The notes under the pieces are model-generated. The model saw only the letters and a program-made list of their open reading frames with translations. It was not told where the DNA came from and searched no databases. Both the position numbers and the translations under genes were made by a program. Shown in pieces: positions 1-10,039 of a stretch of DNA of 64,000 nt (its first letter is position 1; every line of letters begins with the position of its first letter). Source of the stretch: JAQVCM01 sp040403095 (GTDB lineage: Bacteria > Bacteroidota > Bacteroidia > Flavobacteriales_D > Crocinitomicaceae); contig JBBALI010000006.1 of NCBI GenBank assembly GCA_040403095.1, positions 62,001 to 126,000 of the forward strand, written 5' to 3'.

Positions 1-344
1 TAGACAATGTTGTTTTGATGAATTCTCTAGCCATTAAAACTACTAATCCAGAAGCGCTAAATACCGTATTCAATACTGCATTTGGAGAAAGAACGACCTT
101 ATTAGAATTGGTAGGTCTTTTGAAACATGAATTATCTCAATTTGATTCAAATATCAATAATATTGAAACGATTATTGGACCTAGCCGTATAGGTGACATT
201 CCTCATTCAATTGCAAGCATTGACAAGGCAAAACTGTTATTAGGTTATAACCCAAAAACCAGTTTAAAAAAAGGAATTAGTAAAACAATACAATGGTATT
301 GGGAAAATTTAAATCATAAAATTGAAAACAACATTGTTTCCTAA
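1..344 (+). CDS. NAD-dependent UDP-sugar 4-epimerase, C-terminal part (5' partial)
   Basis: This is the last part of a short-chain dehydrogenase/reductase (SDR) sugar epimerase; the frame is open from base 3 and the gene starts upstream of the window. The visible residues begin DNVVLMN, which matches the 'DNV..AN' segment of extended SDR epimerases. The C-terminal substrate-binding part follows, with GPSRIGDIPHS and a YNP-type segment before a final W-Y-W helix. The RxGDIxHS pattern is typical of UDP-GlcNAc/UDP-GlcNAcA 4-epimerases of the WbpP type, which supply UDP-GalNAc-type donors for surface polysaccharides. It overlaps the next gene by about 20 bases, so the two are probably translationally coupled. 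The exact substrate cannot be settled because the Rossmann domain is missing from the window. Confidence 0.8.
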   Translation, partial: DNVVLMNSLAIKTTNPEALNTVFNTAFGERTTLLELVGLLKHELSQFDSNINNIETIIGPSRIGDIPHSIASIDKAKLLLGYNPKTSLKKGISKTIQWYWENLNHKIENNIVS

Positions 345-1989
345 AATAAATCCAACAAGTACAAAAGCTTGGTCACTTTTGAAAACTCATCAATCTGATG
401 AAATGTCTTCATTGTGCATGAAAGATTTTTTTGATGGAGATTTAGATCGATTTCAAAAATTTCAAATTGAATTAGAAGGAATGTTGTTTGATTATTCCAA
501 AAATATTATCAAACAAAAATCTCTTGATTTATTGATTCAATTGGCAAAAGAATGTAAGCTTGATGAAGCTATAAATGCAATGTTTGATGGAGAAAAAATC
601 AATGAAACTGAAAACAGAGCTGTATATCATGTAGGATTGCGTGATTTTTCTTCAAAAACCTGTTTTATAAATGGTAAAGAAGTTAAAGCAGAAATAAATA
701 CTGTTAGAAATAAAATTAAAGATTTCGCAAATGCTATTCATCAAGAACATTGGCTAGGCTGCACGGGTAAAAAAATCAAGAATATCGTCAATATTGGAAT
801 TGGAGGAAGCGACTTGGGCCCAAATATGCTTTGCGAAGCTCTAAAACCATATTGGAAGCAAGATATCCAAACTTATTTTGTAAGTAATGTTGATGGAAGT
901 AATTTGGTAGAGGTTCTCAAAAATCTAAATCAAGAGGAAACTTTATTTGTAATTGCTTCAAAAACATTTACAACACAAGAAACAATGACAAATGCAAACT
1001 CTGCTAGAGATTGGTTTTTGTCGAATATGATTGATCCTGCATTTATTGAAAAACACTTTGTCGCAATCAGTTCAAATGTTTCAAAAGCCATTGAATTTGG
1101 AATCAATGAAAATAATGTTTTCGAAATGTGGGATTGGGTTTGCGGACGATTCAGTGTCTATGGAGCCATTGGATTAACTGTAGCTTTAACAATTGGATAT
1201 GATGAATTTGAAGCATTTCTGAAGGGAGCTGAATCAGCAGATGAACATTTTAAAAGTGCAAGCTTTGAAAAAAACATCCCTGTGATTATGGGGTTATTAA
1301 GTATTTGGTATATCAATTTTTGGAATGCTAAAAGTGAAGTAATACTTTGCTACGACCAATATCTTCATAAGTTTGCTACATACATGCAACAAGGTTTCAT
1401 GGAAAGTAATGGTAAAACTGTTGATAGAAATGGACAAAGAGTAAATTACACAACTGGCATTCCTATTTGGGGTGAACCAGGAACAAATGGTCAACATAGT
1501 TTTCATCAAATGTTTCATCAGGGAAGCTCATTTATTCCACTTGATTTTATCGCACCAATTGAATCTCACAATGTATTAGGAGATCATCATATTAAATTAC
1601 TTTCAAACTTTTTTGCTCAGACTGAAGCTTTAATGGAAGGTAAATCCATGGAAGTTGTTGAAATTGAACTTAAGAACAAAGGCTTAAACGAGCTAGAAAT
1701 TGAAAAATTAGCACCATTTAAAGTTTTTGAAGGAAATAAACCTTCAAATTCAATATTAATCAAAAAAATTGATCCTTTTAGTCTCGGAAAATTGACTGTT
1801 TTTTATGAACACAAAATTTTTGTTCAAGGAATTATCTGGAATATTTTTAGCTTTGACCAATGGGGAGTAGAATTAGGTAAAGAATTATCTACTTCTATTT
1901 TACCTGAATTAGCTAAAATAGAGGAAACAAAATCATATTGTTCCTCAACAAATGGATTGATTAATTATTATAAAAATAACAAGAACTAA
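322..1989 (+). CDS. pgi: glucose-6-phosphate isomerase
   Basis: Interconverts glucose-6-phosphate and fructose-6-phosphate in the cytoplasm, linking glycolysis to sugar-nucleotide synthesis. At 555 aa it matches the usual bacterial length of about 550. The phosphate-binding GIGGSDLGP motif lies at residues 159-167, SKTFTTQET at 213-221, and the catalytic glutamate segment GEPGTNGQH begins at about residue 384. The start is taken as the TTG at 322, because the N-terminal INPT..T.AW block typical of the family lies upstream of the first ATG; this makes it overlap the end of the epimerase gene. Its position inside a polysaccharide locus, with UDP-sugar genes on both sides, suggests it helps set precursor flux. 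It may nevertheless be the only housekeeping copy. Confidence 0.96.
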   Translation: MKTTLFPKINPTSTKAWSLLKTHQSDEMSSLCMKDFFDGDLDRFQKFQIELEGMLFDYSKNIIKQKSLDLLIQLAKECKLDEAINAMFDGEKINETENRAVYHVGLRDFSSKTCFINGKEVKAEINTVRNKIKDFANAIHQEHWLGCTGKKIKNIVNIGIGGSDLGPNMLCEALKPYWKQDIQTYFVSNVDGSNLVEVLKNLNQEETLFVIASKTFTTQETMTNANSARDWFLSNMIDPAFIEKHFVAISSNVSKAIEFGINENNVFEMWDWVCGRFSVYGAIGLTVALTIGYDEFEAFLKGAESADEHFKSASFEKNIPVIMGLLSIWYINFWNAKSEVILCYDQYLHKFATYMQQGFMESNGKTVDRNGQRVNYTTGIPIWGEPGTNGQHSFHQMFHQGSSFIPLDFIAPIESHNVLGDHHIKLLSNFFAQTEALMEGKSMEVVEIELKNKGLNELEIEKLAPFKVFEGNKPSNSILIKKIDPFSLGKLTVFYEHKIFVQGIIWNIFSFDQWGVELGKELSTSILPELAKIEETKSYCSSTNGLINYYKNNKN

Positions 1990-1993
1990 AATT

Positions 1994-3271
<1,278 letters not shown>

Positions 3272-3289
3272 TTTCAAAATAATAAAAAT

Positions 3290-3646
3290 ATGAGTTTCCA
3301 ATTTATTGAATCTGACGAACGACCATGGGGAAGATATTTTGTACTTCATGATGAACCGAAGTATAAAGTAAAAAGAATTGAAGTTGAAACAAATCAAAGA
3401 TTGAGTTATCAGTATCATTTTAAAAGAGCTGAAGCATGGACTATTATTCAAGGTGAAGCGACTGTAACCCTAGATGGAGTTGATAAAATTTTCAAAGTTG
3501 GAGAAACAGCTATAATTCCTTTGAGCGCTAAACATCGAGTTGCTAATTTAAGTACCGAACTTTTAATATTTATTGAAGTACAGACAGGTGATTATTTTGG
3601 TGAAGATGACATTGTCAGAATCGAAGATGATTATTCAAGAAAATAA
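3290..3646 (+). CDS. cupin protein of the mannose-6-phosphate isomerase type II family
   Basis: A small 118-aa single-domain cupin like the C-terminal isomerase domain of bifunctional ManC/AlgA proteins (MannoseP_isomer). It begins with the typical RPWGRY segment. A histidine within SYQYHF and a second histidine in PLSAKHRV are candidate metal ligands, and it ends with the family signature GEDDIVRIEDDY. The family converts fructose-6-P to mannose-6-P for GDP-mannose formation. No guanylyltransferase domain or partner is seen in the window, so either GDP-mannose synthesis is completed elsewhere or this is a divergent sugar-phosphate cupin. It sits 18 bases after the dehydrogenase in the same run of genes. 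Confidence 0.85.
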   Translation: MSFQFIESDERPWGRYFVLHDEPKYKVKRIEVETNQRLSYQYHFKRAEAWTIIQGEATVTLDGVDKIFKVGETAIIPLSAKHRVANLSTELLIFIEVQTGDYFGEDDIVRIEDDYSRK

Positions 3647-3670
3647 AATTCAAAAAAATATAATATACTC

Positions 3671-4108
3671 ATGAAGCATTTTGATAGAAAACGACATATT
3701 GCCAAGACTTTCACTTGGAGAGCAGTTGGTACAATGGATACCATATTACTTTCCTGGCTAGTTTCAGGTGATTTAAAAGTTGGCGCTGCAATAGGTGGCG
3801 CTGAAGTTTTTTCAAAATTGCTTCTCTATTACCTGCATGAACGTCTATGGTATAAAACTTCGTTCTTAAAATCTGCTTCAAGTAAACTTCGTCATGCAAT
3901 TAAAACAGTTTCTTGGAGAATTGTCGGAACAATTGATACGATGATGATGGGTTGGATTGTATCTGGAAATCCAATGACTGGACTAAAGATTGGTGGGTTA
4001 GAATTAATTACAAAAATGGGACTTTATTACCTTCACGAAAGAGTTTGGTACAGAAGTGATTATGGTTTAATTATTGAGGAACCTAAAATTATACAAGAAA
4101 AGGAATAA
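3671..4108 (+). CDS. DUF2061 membrane protein with two tandem repeats
   Basis: A 145-aa protein made of two similar halves of about 65 residues. Each half has a TFTWRAVGTMDT or TVSWRIVGTIDT motif, then a hydrophobic stretch containing W(L/I)VSG and K(V/I)G, and ends with YYLHERLWY or YYLHERVWY. This is the DUF2061 family, small predicted membrane proteins of unknown function. In Bacteroidota they are often found beside sulfate-activation genes, and here the next gene is cysC, 17 bases downstream. A role at the membrane for sulfate or the activated-sulfate pathway is an inference from context only. The start is the ATG at 3671, just before MKHFDRKRH. Confidence 0.9.
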   Translation: MKHFDRKRHIAKTFTWRAVGTMDTILLSWLVSGDLKVGAAIGGAEVFSKLLLYYLHERLWYKTSFLKSASSKLRHAIKTVSWRIVGTIDTMMMGWIVSGNPMTGLKIGGLELITKMGLYYLHERVWYRSDYGLIIEEPKIIQEKE

Positions 4109-4125
4109 TAAACAGATTTCAAACA

Positions 4126-4746
4126 ATGAAAATCGAAAAAGAAAATCCTAATAATGTTTACAATCAAAACTATTCAGTTAGTAAGCAAGATAGGAATAAA
4201 AAGAACAATCATTCATCCCTAATGATTTTGTTTACAGGTTTATCCGGCTCAGGAAAATCTACAATCGCTAGTAAATTAGAACAAGTTTTACACGCTCAAA
4301 ATTTTCAAACGTACACTTTAGATGGTGACAATATGAGATTGGGTCTGAATAACGACTTGGGATTTTCAGCGGAAGACAGAAACGAAAATTTACGAAGAAT
4401 TGGTGAAGTATCGAAATTGATGGTTGATGCTGGTTTAGTAACTATAGCAGCATTTGTCTCTCCTCTGAAAGTAGATCGTGCTTTGATTGAAAAAATTGTA
4501 GGTGCTGAAAATTTTATTGAAATTTTTGTAAATACTTCCTTAGAAGAATGCGAAAGAAGAGATGTGAAAGGGTTATATGCAAAAGCAAGAAAAGGTGAAA
4601 TACATAACTTTACTGGAATAAGTTCACCATACGAAGCCCCTGAAAACCCTAATTTAGAAATAAATACAGAAAATACTTCTGTCGATAAAGCGGTAGAAAT
4701 AATCACTGAATATCTTAAAAATAAAATATCTTTGCACCATGAATAA
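4126..4746 (+). CDS. cysC: adenylylsulfate (APS) kinase
   Basis: Phosphorylates adenosine 5'-phosphosulfate with ATP to give PAPS, the universal sulfate donor. The P-loop GLSGSGKS is at residues 38-45, followed by the family segments LDGDNMRLGL and GFSAEDRNENLRR, and by the FTGISSPYEAPENP lid/substrate region. It is 206 aa and a free-standing kinase, not fused to CysN as in many Bacteroidota. It carries an N-terminal polar extension of about 30 residues before the core. Its end overlaps cysD by 8 bases. With cysD, cysN and cysQ next to it and no PAPS reductase nearby, the PAPS is most likely consumed by the sulfotransferases encoded downstream. Confidence 0.96.
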   Translation: MKIEKENPNNVYNQNYSVSKQDRNKKNNHSSLMILFTGLSGSGKSTIASKLEQVLHAQNFQTYTLDGDNMRLGLNNDLGFSAEDRNENLRRIGEVSKLMVDAGLVTIAAFVSPLKVDRALIEKIVGAENFIEIFVNTSLEECERRDVKGLYAKARKGEIHNFTGISSPYEAPENPNLEINTENTSVDKAVEIITEYLKNKISLHHE

Positions 4747-5644
4747 ATATTATTTGAATTATCTTGACGAATTAGAGTCAGAAGCAATCTTCGTTCTTAG
4801 AGAAGTTGCAGCGCAATTTGAAAATCCTGTTATCTTATTTTCAGGAGGAAAAGATTCAATTGTAGTAACGTATTTAGCTCAAAAAGCTTTTTATCCAGCG
4901 AAAATGCCTTTTGCATTGTTACATGTGGACACAGGACATAACTTCCCTGAAACTATTGAATTTAGAGATAAATTAGTAAATTCTTTAGGCGTTCAATTAT
5001 TAGTTGGATCTGTACAAGACTCTATCGATGACGGAAGAGTTGCGGAAGAAAAAGGCAAAAACGCATCAAGAAACGTACTTCAAATTACAACTTTACTTGA
5101 CACAGTTGAAAGATATAAAATTGATTGTGCAATTGGTGGAGGTCGAAGAGATGAAGAAAAAGCTAGGGCAAAAGAACGTTTTTTCTCTCACAGAGACGAA
5201 TTTGGTCAATGGGATCCAAAAAATCAAAGACCAGAATTATGGAATTTGTTTAATGGTAAACAATTTAAAGGAGAACACTTCAGAGCATTCCCTATTTCAA
5301 ATTGGACTGAAATGGATGTTTGGAATTATATTAACCGTGAACAATTAGCAATTCCATCATTATACTTTGCTCATGAAAGAGAGGTGATTTGGAGAGATGA
5401 TGCATGGATTCCGCTTTCTGAACATATTAAACTTGATGAAAATGAAGTAGTTTCAACTAAGAGAATTAGATTTAGAACACTTGGTGATATTACAATTACT
5501 GGAGGTATCGAATCAGAAGCTGATACTTTAGAAAAAATTGTTGATGAAGTTAGTACAATGAGATTAACTGAAAGAGGAAATAGATCTGATGATAAAAGAT
5601 CTGAAAGCGCTATGGAAGATAGAAAACGCGAAGGATATTTTTAA
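4739..5644 (+). CDS. cysD: sulfate adenylyltransferase subunit 2 (small subunit)
   Basis: Catalytic ATP-pyrophosphatase subunit of heterodimeric ATP sulfurylase, forming APS from sulfate and ATP in the cytoplasm. The PP-loop SGGKDS lies at residues 35-40, and the family's HVDTGHNFPET, GGRRDEEKARAKER and NWTEMDVWNYI blocks are all present. The 301-aa length is typical of CysD. The C-terminus carries the usual RLTERGNRSDDK..SAMEDRKREGYF-type ending. It overlaps the end of cysC and is followed 29 bases later by cysN, whose GTPase drives the unfavourable reaction. Confidence 0.98.
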   Translation: MNKYYLNYLDELESEAIFVLREVAAQFENPVILFSGGKDSIVVTYLAQKAFYPAKMPFALLHVDTGHNFPETIEFRDKLVNSLGVQLLVGSVQDSIDDGRVAEEKGKNASRNVLQITTLLDTVERYKIDCAIGGGRRDEEKARAKERFFSHRDEFGQWDPKNQRPELWNLFNGKQFKGEHFRAFPISNWTEMDVWNYINREQLAIPSLYFAHEREVIWRDDAWIPLSEHIKLDENEVVSTKRIRFRTLGDITITGGIESEADTLEKIVDEVSTMRLTERGNRSDDKRSESAMEDRKREGYF

Positions 5645-5673
5645 TTAATCAAATCATTGAAATAAAAAAAATT

Positions 5674-6930
5674 ATGGAATTACATAACAGTCAATTATTA
5701 CGTTTTACCACTGCAGGAAGTGTTGATGATGGTAAAAGTACACTTATTGGTAGATTACTATATGACTCAAAGTCAATATTTGAAGATCAATTGTCTTCAA
5801 TTGAATCAACTTCAAAAAGAAAAGGACACGAAGGTGTTGATTTAGCACTTTTTACTGATGGTTTGAGAGATGAACGTGAGCAAGGAATTACAATTGATGT
5901 TGCTTACAGATATTTTACTACACCAAAACGCAAGTTTATTATTGCTGACACACCTGGACATATCCAATATACCAGAAACATGGTTACTGGTGCATCTACC
6001 GCTAATGCTGCCATCATCTTGATTGATGCTAGAAATGGAGTTATTGAGCAAACAAAAAGACACTCTTTTATAGCTTCATTACTTCAAATACCTCATATTA
6101 TCGTATGTGTCAACAAAATGGATTTAGTTGAATATAGCGAAAAAAGATTCAATGAAATCGTAGAAGAATTTGAAGTTATTTCCTCAAAATTAATGATTAA
6201 AGACGTACATTTTATTCCAATCAGTGCCTTAGATGGAGACAATGTTGTAAATCGTTCTGAGAATATGCCTTGGTTTAGTGGTGCACCAATGCTGCATACT
6301 CTAGAAACATTGCATATCAGTAGTGATATTAACAAAATAGACGCTCGTTTCCCAGTTCAAACTGTAATTCGTCCTCAATCAGAAGAGCACAGAGATTACA
6401 GAGGCTACGCTGGAAGATTAGAAAGCGGTATTTTAAGAGTTGGTGATGATATTACAGTACTTCCTTCTGGATTTACATCTAAAATTAAGTCGATTGATTG
6501 TTTTGAAACTTCTTTTCAAGAAGCTTTTGCTCCTATGTCTGTTTCAATTACTTTAGAAAGTGATATTGACATCAGCAGAGGAGATATGATTGTAAGATCA
6601 AACAACCAACCAAATTGTTCTCAAGAATTTGATGTGATGCTTTGCTGGTTAAATAACAATTCAGCAAGACCAGGTGCAAAATATTCGATCAAACATACAA
6701 GTAATGATCAAAAAGCAATTATCAAAGAAGTAGTTTACAAAATGGATATCAATGCCATTGAAAGAAACAACGAAGATAAATCAATCAATATGAATGACAT
6801 TTGTAGAGTAAAAATTCGCACTACAAAACCATTGATGATAGATGAATACCGCGATAATCGCATGACTGGAAGTATCATTCTTATTGATGATGCCACCAAT
6901 GAAACAGTTGCCGCAGGAATGGTAATCTGA
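5674..6930 (+). CDS. cysN: sulfate adenylyltransferase subunit 1 (GTPase subunit)
   Basis: EF-Tu-like GTPase subunit of ATP sulfurylase; GTP hydrolysis drives APS synthesis by CysD. Walker A GSVDDGKST is at residues 15-23, the G3 motif DTPGH at 92-96 and G4 NKMD at 147-150, followed by two beta-barrel domains. At 418 aa it lacks the fused C-terminal APS kinase found in CysNC/NodQ proteins, which agrees with the separate cysC upstream. It belongs to the cysC-cysD-cysN-cysQ run and has no visible promoter of its own. Confidence 0.97.
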   Translation: MELHNSQLLRFTTAGSVDDGKSTLIGRLLYDSKSIFEDQLSSIESTSKRKGHEGVDLALFTDGLRDEREQGITIDVAYRYFTTPKRKFIIADTPGHIQYTRNMVTGASTANAAIILIDARNGVIEQTKRHSFIASLLQIPHIIVCVNKMDLVEYSEKRFNEIVEEFEVISSKLMIKDVHFIPISALDGDNVVNRSENMPWFSGAPMLHTLETLHISSDINKIDARFPVQTVIRPQSEEHRDYRGYAGRLESGILRVGDDITVLPSGFTSKIKSIDCFETSFQEAFAPMSVSITLESDIDISRGDMIVRSNNQPNCSQEFDVMLCWLNNNSARPGAKYSIKHTSNDQKAIIKEVVYKMDINAIERNNEDKSINMNDICRVKIRTTKPLMIDEYRDNRMTGSIILIDDATNETVAAGMVI

Positions 6931-6956
6931 TAATCAAACAAATTAATATTTTATAA

Positions 6957-7751
6957 ATGTCAGATTTAAATTTATTGAAAATTGCGATTACAGCTGCTCT
7001 TGAAGCAGGTGAAAAAATCATGGAAATCTATGAAACCGAAGATTTTGGTGTAGATTTCAAAAGTGATAATTCACCATTAACCAAAGCAGATGTGGCATCT
7101 CATAATATTATTGAAAAACATTTGTTGACTACTAAAATTCCAATCTTATCAGAGGAAGGTAAAAATATTCCTTTTGAAGAAAGAAAAGATTGGAAACAAC
7201 TTTGGATAGTTGATCCAATTGATGGGACTAAAGAATTCATCAAAAGAAATGGCGATTTCACAGTTAATATTGCTTTAATTGAAAATCAAATTCCCGTTTT
7301 AGGTGTTATTTATACACCAGTTTTGAATGAGTTATTTTTCTCAACGAAAGGCAATGGCGCTTTTAAAGTAATTACGAAAACTCACACTGATAATTTTGAA
7401 TATTTAAAAGAAAACGCCGTTAAACTTCCAATTGAAACTAAAAAAGATGCATTTACAGTGGTTGCAAGTAAATCTCACATGTCTATTGAAACAGAAGACT
7501 ATGTGAAAGAACTGGAAAAAACGCATGGTAAAGTTGAATTAATTTCCAGAGGAAGTTCTCTAAAACTTTGCATGGTTGCTGAAGGAAAAGCCGATTGCTA
7601 TCCAAGATTCGCACCTACAATGGAATGGGATACTGCGGCTGGTCAAGCAATTTGTATGCATGCAGGATTTGAAGTGATCGATTGGTCAACTCAAAAGGAA
7701 ATGCTATATAACAGAGAAAATTTATTGAATAATTGGTTCTTAGTAAGATGA
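6957..7751 (+). CDS. cysQ: 3'(2'),5'-bisphosphate nucleotidase
   Basis: Inositol-monophosphatase-fold phosphatase that removes the 3'-phosphate from PAP (the by-product of sulfotransferases) and from PAPS. Metal-binding motifs are visible: SEE at about residues 65-67, DPIDGTKEF at 86-94 and the W-DTAAG block near residue 223. At 264 aa it has the usual CysQ length. It directly follows cysN, and its stop codon overlaps the rfbA start (ATGA). PAP inhibits sulfotransferases, so its place between PAPS synthesis and a sulfotransferase-rich cluster fits a detoxifying role in polysaccharide sulfation. Confidence 0.95.
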   Translation: MSDLNLLKIAITAALEAGEKIMEIYETEDFGVDFKSDNSPLTKADVASHNIIEKHLLTTKIPILSEEGKNIPFEERKDWKQLWIVDPIDGTKEFIKRNGDFTVNIALIENQIPVLGVIYTPVLNELFFSTKGNGAFKVITKTHTDNFEYLKENAVKLPIETKKDAFTVVASKSHMSIETEDYVKELEKTHGKVELISRGSSLKLCMVAEGKADCYPRFAPTMEWDTAAGQAICMHAGFEVIDWSTQKEMLYNRENLLNNWFLVR

Positions 7752-8623
7752 AAGGTATCGTTTTAGCTGGTGGATCAGGCACTCGCCTTTTCCCTATTAC
7801 AAAAGGAGTTTCAAAACAGTTACTTCCCATTTATGACAAACCAATGATTTATTATCCAATATCTGTTTTGATGTTGGCAGGAATCAGAGAAATTTTAATT
7901 ATTTCTACTCCTCAAGATCTTCCGAATTTTGAAAAATTATTGGGCGATGGCAGTGATTTCGGTGTAAAATTTACTTACAAAGTGCAACCAAGTCCTGATG
8001 GGCTCGCACAAGCATTCATTTTGGGTGAAGAATTTATAGGAGATGACGATGTTTGTTTGGTTTTAGGTGACAATATATTTTATGGTCACGGACTGACAGA
8101 ATTACTTAAATCTGCAAAGTCAAATGTCTCTGACAAAGGAAATGCAACTGTTTTTGGATACTATGTAAACGATCCAGAGCGATATGGTGTAGCTGAGTTT
8201 GATGCAAAAGGAAATGTTGTATCTATTGAGGAAAAGCCTTTGATTCCAAAATCAAATTATGCTGTTGTCGGTTTGTATTTCTATCCTAATGAGGTGATTG
8301 AAATTGCAAAATCAATCAAACCTTCCGATCGTGGAGAACTTGAAATCACGACTGTAAATGAAGTTTTTCTTTCAAAAGGAAATTTGAAAGTAGAATTAAT
8401 GGGAAGAGGTTACGCTTGGTTAGATACAGGAACACACGATTCTTTAATTGAAGCAAGTAGTTTCATCCAAACAATTGAAAAAAGACAAGGTTTGAAAGTT
8501 GCATGCCTGGAAGAAATTGCTTTCGATCAAGGTTTTATTTCAAAAGATAAAGTTTTGGAACTGGCTAAACCACTAGCAAAAACCGGTTACGGACAGTATT
8601 TAATTAAAAAGGTTTCCAAGTGA
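7748..8623 (+). CDS. rfbA: glucose-1-phosphate thymidylyltransferase
   Basis: First step of dTDP-L-rhamnose synthesis: glucose-1-P plus dTTP gives dTDP-glucose. The protein opens with MKGIVLAGGSGTRL, the nucleotidyltransferase signature, followed by KQLLPIYDKPMIYYP and later GDNIFYG, EEKP and WLDTGTHDSL, all RmlA hallmarks. The start is set at the ATG at 7748, which overlaps the cysQ stop by 4 bases, rather than an upstream TTG that would add five unconserved residues. This gives 291 aa, the usual size. Its end overlaps rfbC (GTGA). Confidence 0.98.
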   Translation: MKGIVLAGGSGTRLFPITKGVSKQLLPIYDKPMIYYPISVLMLAGIREILIISTPQDLPNFEKLLGDGSDFGVKFTYKVQPSPDGLAQAFILGEEFIGDDDVCLVLGDNIFYGHGLTELLKSAKSNVSDKGNATVFGYYVNDPERYGVAEFDAKGNVVSIEEKPLIPKSNYAVVGLYFYPNEVIEIAKSIKPSDRGELEITTVNEVFLSKGNLKVELMGRGYAWLDTGTHDSLIEASSFIQTIEKRQGLKVACLEEIAFDQGFISKDKVLELAKPLAKTGYGQYLIKKVSK

Positions 8624-9168
8624 AAATAACAGAAACAAATATTGAAGATTTGGTCATAATAGAACCAAAAGTATTTGGTGATGCCCGTGGATATTTCATG
8701 GAAACATTCCAAAAGAATACATTCAATTCAAATATCATCGAAACTGAATTCATTCAAGACAATGAATCAAAATCCTCCCGAGGTGTATTAAGAGGATTAC
8801 ATTTTCAACTTCCTCCTTATCAGCAAGCAAAATTGGTTCGGGTAATTGAAGGTGAGGTATTGGATGTTGCTGTAGATTTAAGAAAGGATTCAAAAACTTA
8901 TGGTCAACACTATTCGATTTTATTGTCAGGAGAAAATAAAAAACAATTTTTTGTCCCTAGAGGATTTGCGCATGGATTTGTTGTTTTAAGTGAAACTGCA
9001 ATTTTCAGTTATAAAGTTGATAATGAATATGCCCCAACGCATGATTCTGGTATCCTTTGGAATGATGAAACCTTACACATTGATTGGAAAATCGACACTA
9101 AAGAAATTCAACTTTCCGAAAAAGACAAAAATTTAAGTACATTTAAGGACTTAAGTAGTCCATTCTGA
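8620..9168 (+). CDS. rfbC: dTDP-4-dehydrorhamnose 3,5-epimerase
   Basis: RmlC-type cupin that epimerises C3 and C5 of dTDP-4-keto-6-deoxyglucose. It contains the N-terminal DARGYFMETF motif, the catalytic-histidine segment VLRGLHFQ (His-61), VLDVAVDLR, and PRGFAHGFVVLS. The 182-aa length is typical. The start codon is GTG at 8620, overlapping the rfbA stop by four bases, which strongly suggests coupling. rfbD begins two bases after its stop. Confidence 0.97.
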   Translation: MKITETNIEDLVIIEPKVFGDARGYFMETFQKNTFNSNIIETEFIQDNESKSSRGVLRGLHFQLPPYQQAKLVRVIEGEVLDVAVDLRKDSKTYGQHYSILLSGENKKQFFVPRGFAHGFVVLSETAIFSYKVDNEYAPTHDSGILWNDETLHIDWKIDTKEIQLSEKDKNLSTFKDLSSPF

Positions 9169-9169
9169 A

Positions 9170-10039
9170 ATGAAAATATTAGTTACAGGTAAAAATGGTC
9201 AATTGGGATCTGAAATCAATTCGTTGGTTTCAAGTTATCCTCAACACCAATTTCATTTTACTGGATCGGAAGAATTCAATCTTTCCAGCAAAGAATCTAT
9301 GTCTTCTTTTTTAAATCAACATTTATTTGATCTAGTAATTAATTGCGGCGCTTATACAGCCGTCGATAAGGCCGAGGACGATACAGAAATGGCTGAAATG
9401 GTCAACGTAAATGGCGTTCGATTTTTAGCAGAATATTGTGCTAAAAAAAACATTAAAATTATCCATATTTCAACAGACTATGTTTTTGATGGTTCAAAAA
9501 ATACGCCTTACAATGAAAGCGATAATACTAATCCAACTGGCGTTTATGGCGAAACAAAGCGAAAAGGTGAAATCGAATTAATCAATAGTCAAGCACATAG
9601 TATCATCATTAGAACTTCTTGGGTATATTCAACTTTTGGAAATAACTTTGTAAAAACAATGTTAAAACTTGGTTCTGAAAGAGAAAATTTGAATGTGGTC
9701 ATAGATCAAATTGGAACTCCAACGTATGCCAAAGATTTGGCAAATGCTTGTTTAACAATTGCCAATCAAATCGAAAAATGGAAACCTGGATGCACTATTT
9801 ATCACTATTCAAATGAAGGTGTGATAAGTTGGTACGATTTTGCGCACGAGATTATGTCTTTGGCAAAATTGAATTGTAAGGTCTCTCCTATCGAAACATT
9901 TGAATATCCAACCAAAGCGAAAAGGCCACATTTTTCAGTTTTGAACAAAAAGAAAATCCGTACTGATTTCAATTTGGAAATTCCAAATTGGAAGGAATCT
10001 CTGCAAAAAATGCTGAAAGAAAATTCTAGGAATGATTAA
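9170..10039 (+). CDS. rfbD: dTDP-4-dehydrorhamnose reductase
   Basis: Final step of dTDP-L-rhamnose synthesis, an SDR-family reductase. The cofactor motif GKNGQLGSE lies at residues 7-15, INCGAYTAVDKAE and STDYVFDG follow, and the active-site YxxxK is present as YGETK. It is 289 aa, a usual size. It overlaps the wzx gene by 8 bases. The dehydratase rfbB needed to complete the pathway is not in the window. Confidence 0.97.
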   Translation: MKILVTGKNGQLGSEINSLVSSYPQHQFHFTGSEEFNLSSKESMSSFLNQHLFDLVINCGAYTAVDKAEDDTEMAEMVNVNGVRFLAEYCAKKNIKIIHISTDYVFDGSKNTPYNESDNTNPTGVYGETKRKGEIELINSQAHSIIIRTSWVYSTFGNNFVKTMLKLGSERENLNVVIDQIGTPTYAKDLANACLTIANQIEKWKPGCTIYHYSNEGVISWYDFAHEIMSLAKLNCKVSPIETFEYPTKAKRPHFSVLNKKKIRTDFNLEIPNWKESLQKMLKENSRND

